From Thauera sp. JM12B12 (GTDB lineage: Bacteria > Pseudomonadota > Gammaproteobacteria > Burkholderiales > Rhodocyclaceae), in contig NZ_CP154859.1 of NCBI RefSeq assembly GCF_039614725.1, positions 2,108,001-2,172,000 on the forward strand: DNA of 64,000 nucleotides, read 5' to 3'. The position numbers were made by a program, and so were the translations under genes. The stretch's first letter is position 1. The number at the start of each line of letters is the position of its first letter. This document shows positions 1 through 8,671 of the stretch, piece after piece. The notes beneath the pieces were generated by a model, which was not told where the DNA came from, ran no database searches, and was given only the letters and a program-made list of their open reading frames with translations.

Positions 1-867
1 CTGCAGTTTCTCCAGCGGACTGACGACTTCGTGAAGGAGGTCGGCAGCGACCTGGGTGTAGATCACCGTGGTGTCGAGCTTCTTGTGGCCGAGCAGCGCT
101 TGGATGATGCGGATGTCGACCTTCTGTTCGAGCAGGTGGGTCGCGAAGCAGTGGCGAAGCGTGTGCATCGACACCCGCTTGTCGATGTCGGCCGCCAGGG
201 CGGCGGCACGAATGGCGCGATTGAGCTGGCGCGGGCTCAGCGGGTCGATCGGGTTAAGGCCCGGGAACAGCCAGCCGCCGTCGAGCATCTTGCCCTGCGC
301 CCGAGCGACCCGCCACCAGACACGCAACCGCTCGAGCAGCAAGGGCGGAAGCATCGCGTAGCGATCCTTGCGGCCCTTGCCTTGCTCGACCCGCAAGGTC
401 ATGCGAGAGCTGTCGATGTCGCTCACCTTGAGCGAGACCACTTCGCTTGCTCGCAGTCCGGTCGCGTAGGCGAGCGAGAGCGCCGTCTGGTGCTTGAGAT
501 TGGTGCAGGCGGCGATCAGGCGCGCGACTTCTTCGCGACTCAGCACCACCGGCAAGCGCTGCGGCAACCGGACCGGCTGCATTCGCGCCATCAGCTCGCC
601 GCGCTCGAGCGTGATGTCGAAGAAGAACTTCAGTCCGCTGATCGCGGCGTTGAGTGACATCGGCGACGTGCCGGTATCGACCAGGTGCAACTGGTAGTTG
701 CGCAGGTCGTCCACGGTGGCGGTATCGGGCGAGCGTCCCAAGTAGCGCGTGAACCGGCACACCGCGCGAATGTATGCACTCTGCGTCTTGGGGGTGAGCT
801 TGCGCATCCGCATGTCGTCGAGCATGCGCTGGCGCAAGGGGCTGACGGGACGAGTCGGGCTGTCCAT
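1..867 (-). CDS. Tyrosine recombinase (phage-integrase type), 3' end cut by window
   Basis: The frame opens with ATG at 867, preceded by an AGGAG ribosome site, and stays open to base 1, so the C-terminus lies outside the window. The translation has an N-terminal SAM-like core-binding region (MDSPTRPVSPLRQRMLDDMR) and the catalytic domain. Visible are the first active-site Arg in ATGLRASEVVSL, the HTLRHCFATHLLE box (H-x-x-R), LLGHKKLDTT, and the tyrosine in TTVIYTQVA. This matches integrases of about 290-330 aa that often accompany IS91-like or integron-like mobile DNA. Such enzymes cut and rejoin DNA through a 3'-phosphotyrosyl intermediate. Its neighbours are IS21 remnants, so it is probably part of a mobile block rather than a host XerC/D. 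Family confidence is high; the specific element is unknown. Confidence 0.85.
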   Translation of the reverse strand, partial: MDSPTRPVSPLRQRMLDDMRMRKLTPKTQSAYIRAVCRFTRYLGRSPDTATVDDLRNYQLHLVDTGTSPMSLNAAISGLKFFFDITLERGELMARMQPVRLPQRLPVVLSREEVARLIAACTNLKHQTALSLAYATGLRASEVVSLKVSDIDSSRMTLRVEQGKGRKDRYAMLPPLLLERLRVWWRVARAQGKMLDGGWLFPGLNPIDPLSPRQLNRAIRAAALAADIDKRVSMHTLRHCFATHLLEQKVDIRIIQALLGHKKLDTTVIYTQVAADLLHEVVSPLEKLQ

Positions 868-1010
868 GGCTTGCTCCTGTCGAAGACGAGGCCAATTGCC
901 TCATCTCCCAACATGGCAAGCCTGCTGCCGATGGAAACCACGAACTCCGATGCTCGTCACGAGCGGTTCAGCACACCCCTACCGCGCGAGCGGTTTAGTC
1001 CGTGGGCGTG

Positions 1011-1450
1011 AAGCGGTCGATCGTGGCTATACGGTGCTCTTCACCTCGGCGGCGGCGCTGATGGCCGGGCTCACCAAGGCGCACGCCGACGGGCGGCTCG
1101 AGGAGAAACTGCTGCAGCTCTCGAAGCCCAAGCTGCTGATCATCGATGAGCTGGGCTACCTGCCGCTCGAGCCGGCTGCTGCGCACCTGTTCTTCCAGCT
1201 CGTGTCGCGGCGCTACGAGCGGGCCAGCATGTTGATCACCAGCAACCGGCCGGTCGGCGAGTGGGGACAGGTGTTTGGCGACGCGGTGGCCGCCACCGCG
1301 ATCCTCGATCGGCTGCTGCACCACAGCCAGGTCATCACGATCCGGGGCGACAGCTACCGGCTGCGCGACAAGCGCCGCAGCGGCCTTCTGCAGAAGGCCG
1401 CTGCCCCCACCCCCACCCCCACCCCCACCCCGATCACGTCGGAGAGTTGA
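1011..1450 (+). pseudogene. istB: IS21-family IstB ATPase, N-terminally truncated
   Basis: This reading frame gives the C-terminal half of an IstB-like AAA+ helper. The Walker B/DELGY box (LLIIDELGYLPLEP), sensor region (SMLITSNRPVGEW) and tail (SYRLRDKRRS) are clear. The N-terminal zinc/AAA part and the P-loop are missing upstream of about 1011, where the sequence changes abruptly next to the recombinase gene. IstB normally partners the IstA transposase; no istA is present. The tail contains a run of CCCCCA hexamers (about 1406-1430) that encodes PTPTPTPTP, an unusual expansion probably produced by slippage. It is non-functional as a transposition helper. Confidence 0.8.
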
Positions 1451-1452
1451 TT

Positions 1453-1512
1453 AACCCAGGGAGGGTCAATTCCAGATGTCGTCAGGGGGTTAAATCTTCG
1501 TGTCGCTTGACA
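1453..1512 (+). mobile_element. IS21-family right-end sequence
   Basis: Directly after the istB stop there are two spaced GGGTCAA/GGGTTAAAT-type motifs, followed by TGTCGCTTGACA. This arrangement of repeated transposase-binding motifs is typical of the right end of IS21-like elements. It marks where the broken IS21 copy ends. Confidence 0.5.
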
Positions 1513-1787
1513 CCAGGCGAAGGCGGGCTCCGGAAATATGTCGTGTACGCGGCTTATCGGACCGGCAGAAGCGGACGGCTCGCGTTGGTCCGTTGATGAC
1601 CTGCTACACCCGTACTGCAGCCGGTGGCAATCGATGGGGGCCGCCAATGGGGACAACGGGTTAGTTCCGACAGTTAGCTCGACTACGTTGGCGGACCAAC
1701 TGATTGCGCTCTGTCAAGCGATACAAGCGGGGGCGACTACGCAAGAGGGGCCTGGTTCACAGAGTCCGCGCCAACCGGTCGGGCGAC
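1513..1787. other. No gene recognised
   Basis: This stretch lies between the IS21 right end and the strong hairpin. I see no convincing coding frame, RNA gene or promoter. Confidence 0.6.
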
Positions 1788-1850
1788 GCTCGGCGCTCCC
1801 GCCCCTACGTTCAGGCCTACGGCCTTCTCTTCGGGGCGGGAGCGCCGAGC
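1788..1850. repeat. Perfect 18-bp inverted repeat with nested hairpin
   Basis: Arms at 1788-1805 and 1833-1850 are exact reverse complements (GCTCGGCGCTCCCGCCCC) around a 27-nt loop. The loop itself contains a smaller palindrome, AGGCC-TAC-GGCCT. No gene is seen in 1513-1892. The structure could be a REP-like/BIME hairpin, a transcription barrier, or the end of a small mobile element. There is no T-tract after it, so a classical terminator is less likely. Confidence 0.75.
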
Positions 1851-2266
1851 ACGCGACTGTGATCGAGGCTTATCGGCGAAATCTGCATTGATACCTGGTG
1901 ACAGACTTCGGAATCCATGGCCAACTTTGAGGTGGATTCGCTGGCTGGGTTTAGACCGGGATCGATGGCCCCGTTTGGCGTGGAATGAGTGGCATGCATT
2001 GCCGTGGAACAGGTGGTGGGTTTCATCGGAATACGCACCTCGCGCATGACCTCGCCCGCTGAGGGTGCGCTACGGACCATCGCATTCGTGATCCCGGTCA
2101 GCGCCTCGATGTAGGCGGGAATCCCCACGCCCGCGTTCATCAGGCTCTGGTAGCGGTCGACCACACGACCATCCTCCACGATGACTGCTGCGATCTCGGT
2201 GGCGCGATCGCCCTGCGCGGGTGACAACCCCGTGGTCTCGAAATCTATGACTGCCACCGCTTCCAT
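1817..2266 (-). pseudogene. DnaQ-like 3'-5' exonuclease fragment, interrupted by IS21 end
   Basis: ATG at 2266 opens a frame beginning MEAVAVIDFETTGLSP, the Exo I motif (D-x-E) of DnaQ/RNase T-type DEDD exonucleases. It continues through YIEALTGITNAMV, a typical epsilon-family segment. After about residue 74 (near 2045) homology ceases and the frame runs through the IS21 terminal repeats to a stop at 1817. The Exo II and Exo III motifs are therefore missing and the product should be inactive. An intact relative would trim single-stranded DNA or act in proofreading. Confidence 0.7.
1893..2036 (-). mobile_element. IS21-family left-end terminal repeat array
   Basis: Read on the minus strand from 2036, there are about six degenerate units of 23-25 bp. 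Each begins like ATTCC/TTCC and ends like CCACC/GCCA (for example ATTCCGATGAAACCCACCAC). IS21-type elements carry such multiple transposase-binding repeats at their left terminus. The array starts exactly where the exonuclease homology of the neighbouring gene stops, so it marks the insertion junction. No transposase follows; only the end survives. Confidence 0.55.
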
Positions 2267-2467
2267 GCTCGACACCTTTCTCCAGGACGTGGCGCATGGG
2301 CCATGCGCACCTTGATGACCGGCCGCGATTATAGGCACGGCGGCCAGGGCCCAACGACTGCCTTCGCCTTGACAGCCCCAATGCCCCTCCGCTTTAATCC
2401 GGTCATCGCGCCGATTTGAGATCACAGCTTGCGGGCGCGTAATAAATGCAGCTAAAGCGGCCTGACG

Positions 2468-2509
2468 AGACCCGCTGAGCCTGCATGGCCAACGGGTCTT
2501 TTGTTTTTT
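2468..2509 (+). terminator. Rho-independent terminator (plus strand)
   Basis: The stem AGACCCG (2468-2474) pairs with CGGGTCT (2493-2499) and is followed by TTTTGTTTTTT. No plus-strand gene precedes it nearby, so it either ends an unannotated short transcript from about 2.3-2.45 kb or is a relic. Confidence 0.6.
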
Positions 2510-2925
2510 GCAGCACCTCACGGGCGCCCAGCACCCAACCGCCGGCATTAACGACAACTTGCCGGGGCGGATGACAAATACCGGCTAAAGCGTCACCGCC
2601 TCTTCGCCCCCGCGAGGCCGGTCACGCCGGCTCAACTGGGGGCATGGAGCAAGACCATGATCAGCACGCAATCCACGGGCGACCGGCGCCTGACCCCCAG
2701 CCAGCGCGAAGCGCTCGGCAAGTTCGTCCCCAATCCCTTCCCGCCTGCGCAGACAAGCACGCCCGTGCGCCAAGCGTCGAACGAGCCGCTCCCGATGCGG
2801 CCCCACTGGCTGGGTTGGCGTTAGCCTCAGGTACCGATCGGTTCCCTCGCGTCGTGTGACTCCAGACAAAACCCAATCGGCGCTTGATCGGAAACGTCGG
2901 CGAGGGCCTGGCACCTCGTCGACAT
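2510..2925. other. Intergenic, nothing supported
   Basis: This is the region downstream of brxL. Short frames exist, but none has a ribosome site or recognisable composition. I see no clear minus-strand terminator for the BREX operon. Confidence 0.55.
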
Positions 2926-4956
2926 TCACTCCACCCCCAACGCCTTGAACACCGCATCCACCGGATCCGAGTAGAAGCTCGTCTGAAACTTCGCAAACAG
3001 CTCCCCAGGCACCGACGGAATATCCGTCACGCTCGACATCGGCAGCAGGATCCGCTTGGCGCCGGCATCGAAGGCCACCTGCAGGCTCTCGGCCAGGTTG
3101 CGCACCTGGACGACCGTTCCGCCGAGGCTCATGTCGCCCATCACCACCATCTGGCTCTGAACCGGCTTGGCGAGCGCACCTGAGCACAGGGCGATGAACC
3201 CGGCCAGGGTCAGCGCCTTCGGCGTGCCGGTGTGCTGCAGCTCCACCAGATGCAGGTGGAAGTCGTGCTCGCCCGGCTTGATCGATGCGCTCACCCGGCC
3301 CGAGTTGGCCTTGAAGTAATCGAAGGCGACCTTGACCGCCTCGCGCGGCGCCAGGCCCGACGCCGAGACCTTGCCGCCGCCGGCGAGGGTCTGGATCTCG
3401 ATGCGATAGGCGCCCGGCATCTCTGTGTCGCCCAGGCTGATGGTGTGCAGGGTGCCCGGGTTGAGCCGGCCTTCCGCGATAAGCGCTCCGCCCGATTGTT
3501 CGGGCACCGTGACAAAGCGTTCCTCGCCCGCCTCCAGGTCGATGTAGCTGAAGTGCACGTCGTAGAACTCCATGCCGCCGATCTTCTTGAGCTGCTCCTT
3601 CACCCGGCGGCGGCTCTCCAGCGCGTACTCCAGGCAGCGGCGCACGATCTCCTTGTCGTACTCGCCATGCGGGCAGATCAGCTTGAGCAGGCCGGAAACG
3701 GTCCGGCGCACGGCGATGGTGTCGCGCTGGTTGAGGTTATTGCCGAGCTTGAACCACTTGTCGATCGCGTCGGCGAAGTTGCGCTTGCGCATCTCGCGCA
3801 GGTACTCGGCCAGATAGTCGACGATCAGGCCGTACTGGTTGGTGAAGAACTCCGGGCGCATCTTCGGGATCTCCCAGCCCGGCACATAGGCATGGAAGCG
3901 GTCGAAGAAGGCCGAGTCGATCATGGCCTCGGGAAACGGTGCAAGCAGATGGCTGGTCTTCACCAGGGACTCGACGCTCTGGTTGATGTTGCCCACGAAG
4001 ACCATCGAGGCATTGGCGTTGATCGCCTCCCTGCCCCGGCTGAAGGAGCCGGACGCCATGTAGTCCTTCATGATCTGCACGCCGTCGTGGTCCTTGAAGT
4101 TGATGCCAGCCACCTCATCGAAGGCGACCGTATCCCACAGGCCCACCAGACCCACCTTGCGCGCGCTCATGTTGTAGAAGAGGTTGGCGACGGTCGTCTG
4201 TCCCCCCGACACCAGGATGCTGTTCGGGCTAATTTCCTTGTAGATGTGGCTCTTGCCCGTGCCGCGCGGACCCAGCTCGCAGAAGTTGTAGTTATTCTCG
4301 ACCAGCGGAATCATCCGCGCGAGCAGATGCCACTTCACCCGCTCCTTGAAGCAGCTCGGCTCCATACCGGTCGAGCGGATCAGCGCGTCAATCCATTCGT
4401 CCTCCGTGAAGGCCCGCCGCCCCTCGAACAGGCCGGCCATGTCCATGTTGGGCATCTGGATCGGTTTGAGATCGGTCACCGTGAAGGGCGACCCGCGCTG
4501 GTTCTCCTCGAACTGGTAGTTCAGGGTGACGATGCACCAGATGCCGCCCACCAGCAGCTTCTCGAACTGGCGCACGAAGGCGTCCGATACCTCGGCATTC
4601 TTCACCCCCAGGTTCGAGAGCAGCGCCTCGTAGACGTCCCGCTTCTCGTTGAGCTTCACGGTCACCTTGTCGATGACCTTGTAGCTGCCGCTCTCGCGGA
4701 TCTTCGACTTGATCTTCTCGGCCTCATCCGACCTCACGTAGTTCTCGGCCAGGATGCGCTTGACCATCGTCATCCCGTTCTGGATCGTCGCTTCGTCGTC
4801 CGACGCGCAGTACATCCCGAGCAGGTACTCGAGCACATAAACGGGAACGTTCGCGCCCTCCTTGATCAGCTTGGTAAGGTCCTTGCGGACCACCTTGCCG
4901 GCGAAGTGGGTGTTGAGAAGCCGATCAAGTCGGGCGGTATCCACGGATACGGTCAT
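2926..4956 (-). CDS. brxL: BREX protein BrxL (AAA+ with Lon-like C-terminal domain)
   Basis: This 676-aa protein has the usual BrxL length. It starts at ATG 4956, seven bases after the pglZ stop; an upstream in-frame extension overlaps pglZ and is rejected. A Walker A motif (LGPRGTGKSHIY) lies near residue 230, a Walker B-like VAFDEVAG near 280, and a Lon-protease-like fold from about residue 490 to the end (MGDMSLGGTVVQV). In BREX loci BrxL is the last core gene; studied homologues form ATP-dependent DNA-binding rings needed for phage exclusion, not for methylation. The segment corresponding to the Lon Ser motif reads KALTLAGF and the region expected to carry the Lys reads AESLQVA, so I do not see a Ser-Lys dyad. 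It is probably not a protease. Confidence 0.95.
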   Translation of the reverse strand: MTVSVDTARLDRLLNTHFAGKVVRKDLTKLIKEGANVPVYVLEYLLGMYCASDDEATIQNGMTMVKRILAENYVRSDEAEKIKSKIRESGSYKVIDKVTVKLNEKRDVYEALLSNLGVKNAEVSDAFVRQFEKLLVGGIWCIVTLNYQFEENQRGSPFTVTDLKPIQMPNMDMAGLFEGRRAFTEDEWIDALIRSTGMEPSCFKERVKWHLLARMIPLVENNYNFCELGPRGTGKSHIYKEISPNSILVSGGQTTVANLFYNMSARKVGLVGLWDTVAFDEVAGINFKDHDGVQIMKDYMASGSFSRGREAINANASMVFVGNINQSVESLVKTSHLLAPFPEAMIDSAFFDRFHAYVPGWEIPKMRPEFFTNQYGLIVDYLAEYLREMRKRNFADAIDKWFKLGNNLNQRDTIAVRRTVSGLLKLICPHGEYDKEIVRRCLEYALESRRRVKEQLKKIGGMEFYDVHFSYIDLEAGEERFVTVPEQSGGALIAEGRLNPGTLHTISLGDTEMPGAYRIEIQTLAGGGKVSASGLAPREAVKVAFDYFKANSGRVSASIKPGEHDFHLHLVELQHTGTPKALTLAGFIALCSGALAKPVQSQMVVMGDMSLGGTVVQVRNLAESLQVAFDAGAKRILLPMSSVTDIPSVPGELFAKFQTSFYSDPVDAVFKALGVE

Positions 4957-4963
4957 GTGTGTT

Positions 4964-7582
4964 TCAGAAGTCGTTCGTAAAGGCGAGATCAACCCGCAGC
5001 GGCACACGCAACACCTCGACCTTGGTCGTGGCATCTCGCGCGGTCAGCCAGTAGTCGCGCGTCTTGTCGTAGGTGCCGGCGAGCACGGTCAGGAACACCG
5101 ATTTCTTGCGCTCGTCGAGGAGCTGCGAGGCGCTATCAAAGGTCAGCGTCTGCTCGTTGCTGATCGGCCGTTCGCCATCGCGCAGCGCGATCACCACCGT
5201 ACGCGGCAACACTTTGTCGGAGACAGCCTCGGTCTGGATGAACTCGAAGCGCTGGGTGTTGGTGACGACTTTGTTCGACGCGCCGAGCAGGCTGAACTCC
5301 ACGTAGCGCGCCTTCTCCTTGTCGGACTCGCTCTCGCGCACGGTGATCACCGGCACCACGATCTCCTGCGGCATCGCACTGCCGTGCACGAAGCGCGCCC
5401 CACCGGCAAAGTGGAAACGGCTCGCGCCCTTCGGCACCCAGAAGTCCAGGCTAGCCTCCGGATCCGTGCCCGCCGTCAGCGCCGTGTTGCCGCACCATGC
5501 CTTGGGCGACGTGCCGATGCCGCGCCCGAGCAGGTAGCGTTTCTTCGCCTTCAAGGTACCCTCGGGCTGTGTTTCGAGCGCCGACTTGTCGGCAGCCAGC
5601 AGCGGCGCCTCCTGATAGATGAAGCCGTGGTCTGCGGTGACCAGCACCGTCGAGCCGTTCAAGCTGTTGATGACGAAGCTCACCAGCTGCGAAAGCTGAG
5701 CCAGGGCCTCGTCCACCGCGCGGAACGTCATCCCTTCGGTGGCTTGCTTGTCACCCAGGGCATCGATATGGTCGTGATACACATAGATCACCCGCCGATC
5801 GCGCACCAGCGCCCTGCCCTTGTCCTTCCCCAAGGCCAGCAGCTCGTCGGCCTTGATCGCCAAGCCCTCATACTTCGCCAAGTGGGCGTTGCGCTGCTCC
5901 AGCGTCGACACTGGCTGCCCATCGGCCAGCACATCGAGATTGCTATTGGCCTTGTAGGCCAGACTGTGATGCGGCAGCAGCGCCGCCATCCCCAGCGTGG
6001 TGTAGCTCGGCAGCACGCCCAACTGCGACGACAGCCCCGCCTTGAACCGGCTCTTGCTGTTGAGCTGCTGCACCAACTCCCCGGCCGCCTCGTAACGGAA
6101 GGCATCCGAGATCACCACGAACACCCGCTTCGCACCGGCCGCCAGCAGTGGCGCAACCTGGATATCGAAGAAGCGATGCTGATTCGGCATCCCGGCCGCC
6201 GTCCAGTGACTCAGCAAGCCCCCCTCGCCCTCGACGACCCTCGCCCAGGCGGTACCAAACTGCGGCAGGAACCACCCCGTGTAGGTTTGCTCGATTCGAA
6301 CGCGCAGTTCATGCAGCACCGCCCAGCCCATCGGCTCGACCTTTTCTGCAGCCTCATGGAAATGCCGGTACAACTGGTCGAAGCGGAACAGCTCGGACTG
6401 ATAGACCGTCAGCGCCGCCTCGGCGTTGGAAAAGCTGAAGCCCGCATCGAAGCGCGCCTTCAGCTCGAAGAAAGCCGCCCCAGCCTCGATCGCGTCGTAG
6501 CACGCCGCCAGCGCGCGGCTCTCACTCGAGCTCTGCGCCATCAGCCGGCTCGCCCAGTGACCATCTCGCCGACGGGCGATCAGCGCCTGCATCGCCTCAT
6601 CGCTCGCCCCTGCACCGGCCAGCACACGATCTTTCAAGTCCTTCAGGATCCGCCGCTCGACGACCGCAAAGGTCATGGCCTCGGCCAAGGCCTCGCCCGG
6701 CAACACGCTCAGCACCCCATCCAGGCCGATCTCGCCGGCCACCGCGTCCGACAGCAGGTTGTAGCTCTCATAGGCGGCCATATCAGTCCGCCACCGCGCG
6801 GCAAACACCGACGCGTTGGCCGCCAGCGTGCGATCCGGCAACACAAAATGCCGCAGCGACTCCGGCGCCTTCCCGGACAGCGACCGGCAAAAGTCCGTCA
6901 CCAGGATGCGGTACAGAAGATCCCGCAAGGTGAAGGCCGGCGCCACACCATCCGCGCCATACCCCAGCGTCTGCAGCGCAAACGCCCAGAAGGCCGAGTC
7001 CAGCTCATTGGCGACGATGTCCTGCCACGCACGCGGCTCGGCCGCCAGATCTGCCTCGCCCTCATGCACCATCGAACTCAACAGGCGAAGAAGAATGGTC
7101 TGGAAATCCGCCTGCTCCGAGCGCACCAGCACCGCCAGCATCTTGCGGTCCAGCGCCTCGGCGTCATCACTCGGCGTCACGAGGCGGCGCAGCTTCTCCA
7201 CACGGTCCTTGGCCCGCAGGAACTTGTTGCGCGCCTTCAGATGCGGGCGCAGGGCCTGACTCGTCAGGCCCAGGTCGTCCAGCAGCATGGAGTTCGAGTC
7301 CGCGCGGAACGCCCTGCCGCGCAGGCGCAAATCGAGGAGCCAATCCTTTGCCGGATCGGGTTCGGCTGCAGGCCGGTAGAGCAGCCAGCGCGTGCCAGGT
7401 GCGCGCTCGACGTCGAGCTTCACCTGCAGGGCTGGCGTGCGGTCGAGCCGCAGGACATGTACGCCTTCCAGGCTCAGGCCATCCACCCAGGCGGAGAACT
7501 CGCCATCGGGGTCGTCCCAGAACAAAAGTTGCTGGGTCGCGAACTGCGCCTCGAGGGCTTCGATAATGCGTTGGTGACTCAC
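4964..7582 (-). CDS. pglZ: BREX phosphatase-like protein PglZ
   Basis: This 872-aa protein belongs to the alkaline-phosphatase superfamily PglZ branch. The metal-binding motifs are visible as VISDAFRYEAAGEL (near residue 492) and TADHGFIYQEAP (near 650). The start is GTG at 7582 (MSHQRIIEALEAQF), the conserved N-terminus of type I PglZ. PglZ is the signature BREX gene and is needed for both host modification and phage restriction, although its substrate is not established. It follows the six-gene accessory block and is nearly fused to brxL, implying one transcript. Nothing looks truncated. Confidence 0.95.
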   Translation of the reverse strand: MSHQRIIEALEAQFATQQLLFWDDPDGEFSAWVDGLSLEGVHVLRLDRTPALQVKLDVERAPGTRWLLYRPAAEPDPAKDWLLDLRLRGRAFRADSNSMLLDDLGLTSQALRPHLKARNKFLRAKDRVEKLRRLVTPSDDAEALDRKMLAVLVRSEQADFQTILLRLLSSMVHEGEADLAAEPRAWQDIVANELDSAFWAFALQTLGYGADGVAPAFTLRDLLYRILVTDFCRSLSGKAPESLRHFVLPDRTLAANASVFAARWRTDMAAYESYNLLSDAVAGEIGLDGVLSVLPGEALAEAMTFAVVERRILKDLKDRVLAGAGASDEAMQALIARRRDGHWASRLMAQSSSESRALAACYDAIEAGAAFFELKARFDAGFSFSNAEAALTVYQSELFRFDQLYRHFHEAAEKVEPMGWAVLHELRVRIEQTYTGWFLPQFGTAWARVVEGEGGLLSHWTAAGMPNQHRFFDIQVAPLLAAGAKRVFVVISDAFRYEAAGELVQQLNSKSRFKAGLSSQLGVLPSYTTLGMAALLPHHSLAYKANSNLDVLADGQPVSTLEQRNAHLAKYEGLAIKADELLALGKDKGRALVRDRRVIYVYHDHIDALGDKQATEGMTFRAVDEALAQLSQLVSFVINSLNGSTVLVTADHGFIYQEAPLLAADKSALETQPEGTLKAKKRYLLGRGIGTSPKAWCGNTALTAGTDPEASLDFWVPKGASRFHFAGGARFVHGSAMPQEIVVPVITVRESESDKEKARYVEFSLLGASNKVVTNTQRFEFIQTEAVSDKVLPRTVVIALRDGERPISNEQTLTFDSASQLLDERKKSVFLTVLAGTYDKTRDYWLTARDATTKVEVLRVPLRVDLAFTNDF

Positions 7583-7684
7583 TCTGGTTCAGACCCTTGT
7601 AATGCTCAAATTGTGCAAGCACTGCTTGCACAAACGCAGATTGATGCGGGGCAATTTGTGCAACACCTGTTGCACGAACTCGGA

Positions 7685-8599
7685 TCAGTGAATGATCCCA
7701 GCCCCTTCGCTTCGTCTAAGCGTCTCAGAAACCTGTGGGAATGTCTCAAGCGGGATACGGTGCTGACACGCTCGGCCGTCGTCATCCACGTGCAGACACA
7801 CGTACTGATAGGTAGTCAGAAGAAGCCCGTTGTTACCGGGTTGCTCCAGCAACTTCATGGGCAGAAGGTGGTGCGGACAGATCACCTCGTCGTCCTTTTC
7901 ACCCAAGTGCTGCCGCAAGCGAATCTGGGTTTCGCGAACAACATCCTTCCGCTCCCAGATCTCGCGCCTTTCCTTCGTCGGCAGGTCGAGGTTGGGGTCG
8001 GATTTTCTGAGCGCCATCAGGTTTTCCTTTGCGGGATCAAAATTGATCGTCGGGCAGGCACCCGGATGCGCAGAGCACAACCAGTAAAAGCTTCGGCGAC
8101 GAGTCGTCCCGTTATAACCACCTTGCCTAATCCTCATGCTCCCACCGCAAGTAGGGCACACCCGCGACGACAGAATCCCCACCGCAGCGCTGGTCTCGTC
8201 ATCAGATACCGGGGCCGACACCAACTGCGTGGCGGCGTCTTTCAGCTCAGCTGACGCTTCCGCTGCCTTGGCGGCCTCCAATTCCTCGCGCAGTCTTCTT
8301 CGTTCGAGATCGATCTCACGAAGCCGATCGTCGTCACGGGACGATCTTTTTCCATCCCGCCTGGCACGCTCCGCGATTTCTCTCTGCTCGGCCGCAAGGT
8401 CTTCAGCACGGTTGAAATACTGCCGTGACGCGCCATCAATATATCGCGTCGCCGCACGCCCAAACTCGGAGCGATCTATCTCCTCCAGCACTGCTCGAAC
8501 CGTGTCGATCGCAACCTGTTTTGCGACCTGGAGAACCGGTACGACCACTTCTCGAAGGAATGCCCTCGCCCCAGAAAACAATGATTCCAGGAAACCCAT
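7685..8599 (-). CDS. Coiled-coil protein with two zinc-ribbon-like motifs
   Basis: This 304-aa protein is not recognised as a named family. Residues 1-40 form an amphipathic/hydrophobic segment (MGFLESLFSGARAFLREVVV) that could touch a membrane. Residues 65-120 are strongly charged coiled coil. A CxxC...C...C cluster follows (C148, C151, C175, C182; CPTCGGS and SAHPGAC), then a second Cys/His set in the last quarter (ICPHHLLP, YVCLHVDD, CQHRIP). Two zinc-binding modules suggest nucleic-acid or protein binding. It lies between the TPR membrane gene and pglZ on the same strand, with about 100-bp gaps to pglZ and 72 bp to the upstream gene. It is probably the last gene of the accessory block inside BREX. 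Confidence 0.75.
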   Translation of the reverse strand: MGFLESLFSGARAFLREVVVPVLQVAKQVAIDTVRAVLEEIDRSEFGRAATRYIDGASRQYFNRAEDLAAEQREIAERARRDGKRSSRDDDRLREIDLERRRLREELEAAKAAEASAELKDAATQLVSAPVSDDETSAAVGILSSRVCPTCGGSMRIRQGGYNGTTRRRSFYWLCSAHPGACPTINFDPAKENLMALRKSDPNLDLPTKERREIWERKDVVRETQIRLRQHLGEKDDEVICPHHLLPMKLLEQPGNNGLLLTTYQYVCLHVDDDGRACQHRIPLETFPQVSETLRRSEGAGIIH

Positions 8600-8671
8600 A
8601 AGTCACCTCTGCCGGTGTCCATAAAGCATTTAGCAATGATTGTCCCACCCCACTGAGCCTGCCCCTTCCCC

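Noticed and set aside
630..941. Minus-strand frames at 254-919 and 630-941 as genes
   Set aside because: They are out of frame with the recombinase, whose true frame starts at 867 and runs off the window.
1406..1430. CCCCCA tandem repeat as a CRISPR or regulatory repeat
   Set aside because: It is a simple hexamer microsatellite inside the istB reading frame, without spacers.
2585..3187. 200-codon minus-strand frame overlapping the end of brxL
   Set aside because: It is in another frame, has low-complexity Arg/Gly composition and no homology.
3232..8254. Very long plus-strand frames (582 and 1130 codons) antisense to brxL and pglZ
   Set aside because: High GC keeps the opposite frame open; the translations are His/Arg/Gln-rich without domain structure, and the minus-strand genes are unmistakable.
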